Shown: piece after piece, positions 1-6,900 of the stretch | Position numbering within the stretch: position 1 is the first letter of the stretch | Layout of the letters: every line of letters begins with the position of its first letter | DNA from: Deltaproteobacteria bacterium | GTDB taxonomy: Bacteria; JAUYMQ01 | Reading direction: 5' to 3' | NCBI GenBank assembly: GCA_030698575.1 | Contig: JAUYMQ010000265.1 | Coordinates: 1-13,998 of the forward strand | Length of the DNA stretch: 13,998 nt | Translations under genes and position numbers: made by a program | The notes under the pieces: generated by a model | What the model saw: only the letters and a program-made list of their open reading frames with translations | Told to the model about the DNA's origin: nothing | The model's database searches: none

Positions 1-209
1 GAATTCCAATTTGTGGCTGATAATCCGGGATTCGGCCGGCTTGCTCCGGAGGCCGTTCTGCCCGAGACTTCCCCGCCATCAGGGCCCTGTGTACAGTCCT
101 GTGTGACACCGCGCTGGTCACGATCGCGCGGCTCCTGAAACCTGGCCGCTCGAAGCCCATTGCCGGGGGCTGTACGAGCTCCCCATGGCGGCGTGATTAG
201 CAATTCGCC
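1..209 (+). repeat. MITE-like repeat, copy 1 (left end cut by window)
   Basis: The window opens inside a sequence whose start (GAATTCCAATTTGTGG) matches the left ends of the repeats at 9667 and 13551, continuing through a shared GATTCGGCCGGCTTG-like segment and CTTCCCCGCCAT at about 69-80. Its right end, GATTAGCAATTCGCC at 195-209, matches the right end of the 13551-13704 element (GATTTGCAATTCGCC). Both ends of the element are therefore present, apart from a few outer bases lost at the window edge. The interior is about 70 bp longer than in copy 3. No ORF of note lies inside. It is best read as a non-autonomous inverted-repeat element or a pair of IS ends; the parent transposase is not identified. 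Confidence 0.55.
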
Positions 210-287
210 CTGTACAGCTAAACTCTCAACCCCAACTGCAGGATCGACATGAAATCCTGATCATAGTTGGGGAGCAGGTCAGGCGGC

Positions 288-683
288 ATGGTTTATCACA
301 CCCTGGCCGGTTTGGTCGTCGTCCTCCATCTCGCCTTCATCATCTTCGTGGTGGTTGGCGGGCTCCTCGCTCTGTGCTGGCACTGGGCGCCGCTTGTGCA
401 TCTTCCGGCCGCCCTCTGGGGGGTGTTCATCGAGGTGTCGGGGGGAGTCTGCCCGCTCACGCCCCTCGAGAACGCGCTTCGTCGCGCGGCAGGTGCTTCG
501 GGCTACTCGGGCGGCTTCATCGAGCACTACCTCGTTCCAACCATCTACCCGGTGGCGCTTTCGCACCCAGTGCAGCTGCTGCTGGCAAGTCTGGTAGTGC
601 TGGCCAATGCGCTCGTGTACTGGTTCGTTTGGCGACGGTACAGGCGTGCGCGGGGGAGGCTGAGCGGTCGGGGACATGAGTAA
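288..683 (+). CDS. DUF2784 family small integral membrane protein
   Basis: This 131-residue protein of unknown function has three hydrophobic stretches: about residues 5-28 (LAGLVVVLHLAFIIFVVVGG), 35-54 (VHLPAALWGVFIEVSGG) and 92-113 (VQLLLASLVVLANALVYWFV), followed by a basic tail RRYRRARGR. The central signature CPLTPLEN, followed by GYSGGFIEHYLVP, is what I recognise as typical of DUF2784 membrane proteins. Length and topology fit that family. I chose ATG 288 (MVYHTLAG...) rather than the upstream in-frame TTG at 267, because the family starts at this point and a GGGGAG motif lies at 270-275. No function is established for the family. The last residues, LSGRGHE, and the stop codon fall inside an IS481-like end signature, so the native C-terminus may have been replaced. 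The gene is solitary, with no operon partner. Confidence 0.88.
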   Translation: MVYHTLAGLVVVLHLAFIIFVVVGGLLALCWHWAPLVHLPAALWGVFIEVSGGVCPLTPLENALRRAAGASGYSGGFIEHYLVPTIYPVALSHPVQLLLASLVVLANALVYWFVWRRYRRARGRLSGRGHE

Positions 684-710
684 CCAATCAGTCCGGGGAC
701 ATGGGTGAGA
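666..710. mobile_element. Candidate IS481-like end signature (remnant)
   Basis: Two direct copies of CGGGGACATGRGT sit 25 bp apart, at 669-681 and 694-706, with the DUF2784 stop codon inside the first. Paired GGGGACATGGGTGA-type motifs are, as I recall, a feature of the ends of IS481-like elements. No IS481 transposase is visible next to it, so this would be a solo end or relic. The recognition is from memory and not verified; chance sequence is possible. Confidence 0.35.
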
Positions 711-865
711 GTTTCTTCCTTCTTTTTCCTCTCAAGGCATCCTCGATCTTCAGATCTCTGAACCGTATTCGCGATGGACCTCGATCGGGTCAATCGGCAT
801 GACGCGAGTCTCCTTCACGAGGAACAGGTTCGGACCTGTGTAGAACCCCCGGACGCTCTTTCCAT

Positions 866-905
866 GCAGAGAGTGGTTATGAAGGGGGTTGGCTCTGGGG
901 AGCCA
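866..905 (+). repeat. 40-bp dispersed repeat, copy A
   Basis: This segment, containing TGGTTATGAAGGGGGTTGGC, matches 9781-9820 at 36 of 40 positions by direct comparison. Weaker similarity continues upstream (AGGTTCGG, a GTAGA segment and CGCTCT). It lies about 820 bp upstream of the first DUF2924 gene; copy B lies about 740 bp upstream of the second. On the minus strand both copies encode the pattern WLP(R/K)ANPLHN(H/Q)SL, so a degraded coding sequence is possible, but I cannot name one. Confidence 0.6.
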
Positions 906-1664
906 AATCAGGAGCCGCGTCGTGGGCGCGGATGGTTGTGAACAGCGAGCCCGATCGCGGTGGCGATCGGGTTCGTTGATTCTTGCCAAGTTTCCCGGAC
1001 TTTCCGCAGCCCGCAATCTCGCGACGACTCTCTCTCCTTCCCAAGAATGTCCGACGATCGAGAACCGAGGCCTCTTCCGCCCGCTTGTCGTAGCGAGCCC
1101 GCCCTGGAACTCTCAATCCTCTCTACTCTCGCGAAGCAGCGGGGAAATAGCCTGTCTGCAGCTTGCGGCGGCCGGCGAGGGGAACAGAGGGAATCGAGAG
1201 CGGCCCCCACGCGGGGGACGCCGGATGGCCCCTCGGGCTGCGCCTGCGGCAACCGCGCCGACATCGCGCCGTTGCCGCAACGTGATCCCGATTTATACCG
1301 AGATCGCCGATTCCGGATTTCGGTATCACTTTGGCGCCCACGGCCGCGCATTGGCGAGCCTCTGATATTCGCAACTCCCCGGAAGATTGAGACTAATCGA
1401 CGGAGCAGGCGCGTCGCGGGGGTGTTATCCCGTGGGCTCATCCTCGGCATCATTCGGGCTCATTTTCGCCCAGTTCGTTATCCCCCTGGCTTCAAGGATC
1501 GGACCGCCCGGATTCGAAATGCTCGGGCACTTTCGGGGCCCGAGATCACGGAGCGCATCGCATCGACCACCCAGCGAACCTTCGGCATCGCAGGCCCGCC
1601 GACCCCCCGTAACGTCCCGATAGAAGGGGCTATTTCAGACCTCCAATTGAGTTGACGTGTTCCC
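906..1664. other. Non-coding stretch with strong hairpins
   Basis: I find no convincing gene here. Several open frames exist on both strands, but none has recognisable domains or a good ribosome binding site, and they fit the high GC content. Two adjacent stem-loops are visible. The first is TGCGGCAAC at 1245-1253 with GTTGCCGCA at 1271-1279, a perfect 9-bp stem extended by GCGC/GCGC inside. The second is ATACCGA at 1295-1301 with TCGGTAT at 1320-1326. A CCCCC/GGGGG pair also lies just upstream, at about 1204-1217. There is no T-run after the stems, so a simple intrinsic terminator is unlikely. Confidence 0.4.
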
Positions 1665-1682
1665 CGAACAGAGCGTGTATGG
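1665..1682 (+). pseudogene. Remnant of the small ORF that precedes DUF2924
   Basis: CGAACAGAGCGTGTATGG here matches CGAATCAGAGCGTGTATGG at 10499-10517 with a single one-base gap. In the downstream locus that sequence is coding (NQSVYG) within the small ORF 10306-10566. Here the rest of that ORF is not recognisable, so only its 3' part appears to survive, about 45 bases upstream of the DUF2924 start. The match is short, so confidence is moderate. Confidence 0.4.
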
Positions 1683-1726
1683 GCCCCCCACCAGGAGTCG
1701 CGATCCGTGCACAGGAGGACGCCCCC

Positions 1727-2242
1727 ATGAAGCCCTCGATCGCCGCCACCATCCGCGCGCTCCAGGCTATGAGCGTCTTCGATCTCCAGGCCAAGTACCG
1801 CGAGGTCTTCGGAGAGGACACGCGGTCGCGGCACCGGACCTACCTCTGGCGACGGATTGCGTGGCGCATCCAGGCACTCGAAGAAGGGGGCCTTTCGGAG
1901 AGGGCGCGCCGTCGCGCCGCCGAGCTTGCCAACGAGGCCGACGTGCGCATCCGACCCCCGCGGGGTGCCTTCGAGGAAAACCCTGCGCCCGCTTACGATC
2001 CGCCGCCGGTCTCCCGGGGCGGCCGCGACCCGCGTCTCCCGGCGCCGGGCACGCTGATCACCCGGGCGTACCGGGGGCAAGCGATCCGCGTCACCGTCCT
2101 CGAGAGAGGGTTCGAGTATGAGGGTCGCGTTTACCGATCACTCACGGCGGTGGTGGGCGAGGTCACGGGGTCGCACTGGAACGGCTTCCAATTCTTCCGT
2201 CTCACGCAGGGGCGGTCGACGCCGAGGCGAAGGTGTCCCTAA
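1727..2242 (+). CDS. DUF2924 domain protein, orphan copy
   Basis: A 171-residue DUF2924 protein. The N-terminal part contains AKYREVFGE, then LWRRIAWRIQALEEGGLSER and RAAELANEADVR. The C-terminal part contains TLITRAYRGQAIRVTVLE and ends in the family's SHWNGFQFF motif. By my count it matches the second copy (10563-11087) at 56 of the first 83 residues. Start ATG 1727 follows AGGAGG (1713-1718) at 8-base spacing, so I prefer it to upstream in-frame starts. DUF2924 genes commonly sit directly before a serine recombinase in mobile elements; the biochemical role is unknown. This copy has no recombinase after it: a minus-strand transposase lies there instead. The tail RSTPRRRCP differs from the other copy, which suggests the 3' end was altered when the module was disrupted. 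Confidence 0.85.
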   Translation: MKPSIAATIRALQAMSVFDLQAKYREVFGEDTRSRHRTYLWRRIAWRIQALEEGGLSERARRRAAELANEADVRIRPPRGAFEENPAPAYDPPPVSRGGRDPRLPAPGTLITRAYRGQAIRVTVLERGFEYEGRVYRSLTAVVGEVTGSHWNGFQFFRLTQGRSTPRRRCP

Positions 2243-2407
2243 CGTAAATTCCATCCGTCGTGATCTGAGTGGCCAATTCTAGCACCGTCCCCCGAAGAGA
2301 TGCATCATCAAGGAACGATTTGAGGGATTGCTGCCCGGGTCTCCTGGCGGGGGATGGGTTCAGGGCAGAGTTCTGCCTGCGTCGGTTCGCCGGGAGAGAC
2401 CTTCGAA

Positions 2408-2424
2408 AGCCACGGAGCGTGGCT
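2408..2424 (-). terminator. Hairpin just after the transposase stop codon
   Basis: AGCCACG at 2408-2414 and CGTGGCT at 2418-2424 form a perfect 7-bp stem with a 3-base loop, immediately downstream of the TGA of the minus-strand transposase. Only a short T-stretch (TTTCG) follows on the minus strand, so termination is plausible but weak; the stem could equally belong to the IS end. Confidence 0.35.
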
Positions 2425-3450
2425 TCACGCAGCTCGTTTGTAATGGTGGTGCAAGCCGCCGACGTGCGGGATGGCAATCACACGACCACGCCCGGGCTCG
2501 ACTTTCCTCGGGATGGGCGCGTTGCGGTGCAGCGAGAGATGGGGCCGGACGCCGTGGTAGTAGCGGATGTAACTTTTGAGGAGGCGGCGGAGGTGATCCT
2601 CACCGAGCACGATGACGTGGTCCAGACATTCCCTCCGAATTGTTCCGATGACCCTCTCCACGAACGGGTTCTGCCAGGGTGATCTCCGGCTTGTGACGAA
2701 TTCCCGTATTCCCATGTTTTGAACCCTGCGCCGGAAGTAGCCACCGTAAATCCCATCACGATCCCGGATCAGGTATTTCGGGATTGGGCCATCGCCGGGA
2801 AAAGCCTCGACCATCTGCTGAGCCGTCCACTTGGCCGTAGGGTTCGAAGTGACGTTGAAATGAACGATGCGCCGACGGTCGTGGGAGAGGATCAGGAAGC
2901 AGTAGAGAAGCCGAAACGTGGCGGTGGGCACGACGAAGAAGTCGCAGGCGACGGTCTCGGGCAGATGATTCTTGAGGAAGGTGCGCCAGCGCTGAGAAGA
3001 GGGTCCGTGCCTCCGTCTGGGCAGATACTTCGCGACGGTGGTGTCCCGGACCTCGTAGCCGAGCAGGAGCAGCTCGGAAGTAATGCGCGGGGCTCCCCAG
3101 GTCGGATTATCGTTCGCCATCCGGTGGATCAGCGCGATGATCTCAGGGTCCAGCGGCGGTCGCCCCGGTTTTTTCCTTCTTGATTTCCATCTCCAGAAGG
3201 CCTTGAAGGCCTGGCGATGCCAGTGGACGACCGTTTCCGGTTTCACGAGGATCAGGCTGGACTCCCATTTTTCCCAGGCGTGCCTGAGAAAGACCCAGAA
3301 GAGCCGATCGCGCCGGCGGAGCTTCGGTCGTTTGACGCTTCGCCGGAGGACCGCAAGTTGCTGGCGCAGCGCGAGATTTTCGAGCACGAGGCCCGAGCGA
3401 CCCTGGAAGAAGGCGCGGATGAGCGTGAGCACCATATGAAGGATAGCCAT
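2425..3450 (-). CDS. Integrase-core (rve, DDE) transposase, IS3/IS481-like
   Basis: A 341-residue transposase that appears intact. Residues 20-40 form a leucine-rich segment (LVLENLALRQQLAVLRR), followed by a basic helix-turn-helix-type region up to GRPP near 97. GAPRITSELLLLGYEV marks the start of the region before the catalytic core. The core carries D170 (ACDFFVVPTATFR), D230 (LIRDRDGIYG) and E265 (NPFVERVIGTIRREC), a DDE arrangement with about 34 residues between the last two. It ends in GLHHHYKRAA, which I recognise as the usual end of this single-ORF family related to IS3 OrfB. The ATG at 3448-3450 has no clear Shine-Dalgarno sequence. I could not find terminal inverted repeats in the flanks. 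It lies just behind the orphan DUF2924 gene, where a recombinase would be expected. Confidence 0.88.
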   Translation of the reverse strand: MAILHMVLTLIRAFFQGRSGLVLENLALRQQLAVLRRSVKRPKLRRRDRLFWVFLRHAWEKWESSLILVKPETVVHWHRQAFKAFWRWKSRRKKPGRPPLDPEIIALIHRMANDNPTWGAPRITSELLLLGYEVRDTTVAKYLPRRRHGPSSQRWRTFLKNHLPETVACDFFVVPTATFRLLYCFLILSHDRRRIVHFNVTSNPTAKWTAQQMVEAFPGDGPIPKYLIRDRDGIYGGYFRRRVQNMGIREFVTSRRSPWQNPFVERVIGTIRRECLDHVIVLGEDHLRRLLKSYIRYYHGVRPHLSLHRNAPIPRKVEPGRGRVIAIPHVGGLHHHYKRAA

Positions 3451-3742
3451 GGACGAAATCCGGGGCTGGGATCGAGGGGGACGTGCCGTTGGGGAGTATG
3501 GAGGGCGGCCGGTGCGTCCGGCAAGGCGGGCTGTCTAGGGCCGAGCGAGCCGCAGATCGAGGGATTGAGGCGTCCAAGAAGCCGAGCGAAGATCACGAAT
3601 GATTCCGCGGCGGACGTAGCTTACGGATAGGCACAGGCGCCGGGCGACCAGCGTTCCTACCGCGAAAGCTGCTCAGGCTCGGACGGATTTTTTGAGCGGG
3701 ACAGGCTTCGCTTGGGTTAGCCGGTGGGGAGCCTTTCCCTGA

Positions 3743-3772
3743 TTGACTTCGGAAGAAGTTGTCCACTAAGCT
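3743..3772 (+). promoter_or_regulatory. Possible sigma-70-type promoter for the RHS gene
   Basis: TTGACT at 3743-3748 is followed after 18 bases by TAAGCT at 3767-3772. The -35 match is good and the -10 match is weak. It lies about 180 bases upstream of the RHS start in the right orientation. Such pairs occur by chance, so this is only a candidate. Confidence 0.22.
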
Positions 3773-3830
3773 AGGCGCTTGCGATGAACTCGGTGATCGC
3801 ATTCCGCGCGGCGCTCATCGTTCCCGGCCC

Positions 3831-3853
3831 AGGGGGCTCTGCCCCAGCCCCCT
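3831..3853. promoter_or_regulatory. Perfect 8-bp G/C hairpin in the RHS leader
   Basis: AGGGGGCT at 3831-3838 and AGCCCCCT at 3846-3853 form a perfect 8-bp stem around a 7-base loop, CTGCCCC. It lies about 100 bases upstream of the RHS start. No T-run follows on the plus strand, so a leader structure, a dispersed palindrome, or a weak terminator of upstream transcription are all possible. Confidence 0.35.
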
Positions 3854-3955
3854 TGCTCGTCTCCCTGTGAACCGAAATCGAAGCCTTAGGGAGTGGTCCC
3901 TGACCTATCCCCCCCTGCGCGCGGCCGTCAGACCAGCGCACGGGTCAGGTGTTCC

Positions 3956-6900
3956 ATGCTTGCTCGCCTCGCGGCCGCCGTGTTGCTGTTCGCCGGCGCG
4001 TTGTTCTGTCTTCCCGGCCAGGACGCCGCGGCGCAGGTCACCACCTGCGCGCAACTGTTCCCGGAGTCAGCCCCCATCTTCCGCGGCGTGACGGCGAACT
4101 TCGTGGCGTCGGGGGGCGGCGTCTTCTATTACCGGGTCGGCGTGGACACGGCCACGGGCATCAGCGGCGGCACCCACCTGGTGCTCAAGTACGATGTTGC
4201 GCCCGGGAGCACGGGCGGGAACACCTTCGTGGATTTCACGGCGGAGCTGAACAAGACGCACTACGAGACGGGCGGTGGTGCTCCGAACCCCCAGTACGGG
4301 CAGGTCCTCGTTTCCAGCGCGACGGGCGGGGCAATCACGCTGACGGCGTTCTTCACCTTTGGCATTGGTGGCATCTGTCTCGACGGGACCTACGAGATCC
4401 CGGCGGGCATCGAGGACCCGACGGAAGTCTGCGACGGCGTGGACAACGATGGAATTGGAGGAATTGATAATGTGCCCGGCGGGTGCAACGCCCAGCCGGT
4501 GCCTCCATGCCTGACGACCCTCAACTGCGCCCGCAAGCAGTGGAACGCCTGCGCGGACAGCACCCTCGGGCCCCTCGTGCCCTGCGCCGGGGGGATGTTC
4601 GACACCCGCTTCGGCTTCGAGCAACGCCGCATCACCCTCTTCGAGGCTTCCTCGCCCGGGCTTCCCCTTCGTTTCGAGCTTTTCTACAACAACCGCAACG
4701 AGACGGGGTCGGTCATTCCCGGGCGCTGGTTCACCGGCTATGACACGAAGCTCACGCTGCAGCCTGCGACGCCGACAAACTTCGTCGAAGTCCTCTGGCC
4801 CGACGGCACGCGTTCCCGGTATCTGGACACGGGGACCTGCACGAGCGGCCAGTGCCGGTTCGACGGCGTTCTCTCGGATGGCTCCTTCGTGAACCAGAAC
4901 AAGCCAGGGCAGGTGATCCAGGGCTGGGATCTTCACGCCCAGGACGGGCTCGTCTACCACTTCGCGGCGGCGGGATATCTCGAGTCGATCCAGGACGGCA
5001 GGGGCAACAGCCTGACCGTCGCGCACGAGGACACCGCGAACCTCTCGCGGGTGACGAAGGTCTCGGACAACCACGGCCACACGATCCTCCTGTCCTACGG
5101 AACCACGGGCGCCGACCTCGGCAATCTGCTGCAGGTGACCGACCCGGCCGGACGCACCTACGACCTCGCCTACGAGAACTTCCGGCTGAGACGCATCACG
5201 CTTCCCGCACCCACCCCCGTGGATCCCAGGCCGAGCTACGAGCTAACCTACGCGGACGACGGCGGATTCGATCAGGGCGGCTATCGGGACAACCTGACCA
5301 GGATCGAATTCCGGCGGGACGTGAACGATCCGGACCCACAGGTGGACCGGATCAACGGGAGGTGGAACTACGACAACCGGAGCCGCGTGGAGAGTGAAGA
5401 GGGGCCAGGAAGCTCTCTTGCGCGCACGGTTGGCTACGATACGGACCAGACGACCGTGACCGACTCCCGCGGGAACGACACCGTCTACGGCTTCGACCTG
5501 ACGAACGGCCTGACACTGACGACAACCATTCCCTGCGACACGGGCGATACCGAGAGCTGCCCGAGCGGCACGGCGACCTCGACGCTGGTGCGAAACGCCC
5601 AAGGGCAGATCACGAGCCGGACCGACTTCCGAGGGACGGAGACCGTGTGGGCCGACCACGACGCGAACGGGGACCCGGGCACGATCACGGAGGCAGTGGG
5701 CAAGCCGGAGGAGCGCACGAGCCAGTTCGGCTACCACCCGGAGCTTCACGTCCCGCTCTTTATCATCCGGACCAGCACGATCCAGACGACCGAGAACAAG
5801 GTAACCATCTTCGACTACGAAGACCCGGCCACAGCGCCGGCCGACCCGCCCCTCAACCCGGCCCAGGAACTCGACCCCGCCGATTTCAACGATCCGGCCA
5901 ATCTCACGAACCTCGTCCATCGCGTCATGGAGAGCGGCTGGACGCGGGACGTGGCGGGCAAACCCGTGCGCGTGGCCTACGTGACGAAATTTACTTACGA
6001 CACCACCCACGGCCGGGTGACCACTATCGACGGCCCGCGCGGCGGCACGCCGAATGACGATACCGACTTCCTCTACTATCCAGACGACGCGTCCGAGGGG
6101 GTCAATAACCAAGGGCAGCTCAAGAAAGTCACGAACGCGCTGGGCCAGGAGACGACCTTCGACGGCTACGACGCCCTGGGGAACGTGCTCTCGGTCACGG
6201 ACCCAAATGGCCTTGTGACGACGTTCACCTACGACGCGGCCGGCCGCGTCCGAGCCATCACACAAGTCAACGGGGGTAAGGACGGAGCGGGACAAACGAT
6301 CGACCTGGTGACCGAGTACGTCTACGAGGCGAACGGGAACCTCGACTACATCAAGCTCCCGCGGGGGAACTTCTACAACTACCAGTACGACACGGCCAAT
6401 CGCCTCGCGTCGATCACCCGGACGTTCACCCAGCCCTCGGGCCCTGCGGACACGCCCGCCGGCCAGACGATCCGCTACGGCTACGATACCGAGGGGAACC
6501 GTACTCGGGAGGAGGTGGCCCCGGGCGTCTCGGACCCGGAACTGCGCTTCACGGAGTTCGAGTACGACGCCCTGAACCGCCTCAAGCGCGCGTACAACCC
6601 GGTCTACGGCGAGCTTCCTTCGGCGACGGTCTACCGTGAGTCCATCTTCGACGCCAACGGCAACCGCAAAGCGCTCGACCTCTTCAAGGACTCGGGCGCC
6701 ACCGACCTGCGCAGTACGGCCTTCCTGTTCGATCCCCTGAACCGGCTGGGGATGGTCACGCAGGACGCAAATCCGGATCCCGATGTTGAGACCCTCTACG
6801 CCTACGACACTCAGGATAACCTGACGAAGCTCACCGACGGGAAGAACCACGACACGGACTACGTGACAGACGACTTCGGCCGCCAGGTCGAGGTGGTCTC

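Larger units (their letters stand above)
3451..3955. other. Intergenic region upstream of the RHS gene
   Basis: No gene is supported in these 505 bases. They should include the right flank or end of the transposase element (boundary not identified), a possible promoter near 3743-3772 and a strong G/C hairpin at 3831-3853, both listed separately. A GTG in the RHS frame at 3893 is preceded by AGGGA, but the signal peptide begins at ATG 3956, so I treat 3893-3955 as leader. Confidence 0.4.

Noticed and set aside
960-1655. 231-codon plus-strand frame, and overlapping minus-strand frames at 908-1453
   Set aside because: No recognisable domain, no ribosome binding site and an Arg/Pro/Ser-rich composition typical of chance frames in GC-rich DNA; the region also holds strong hairpins.
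3671-3697. GCTCA...TGAGC inverted repeat with a T-run as a terminator
   Set aside because: The stem is only 5 bp and the T-run lies inside the loop rather than after the stem.
2233-3800. Terminal inverted repeats for the rve transposase element
   Set aside because: I compared both flanks by eye and found no matching inverted ends or target duplication, so no element boundary is claimed.
4067-5080. 337-codon minus-strand frame
   Set aside because: Antisense to the RHS N-terminal region; no domain, Arg/Val/Ala-rich.
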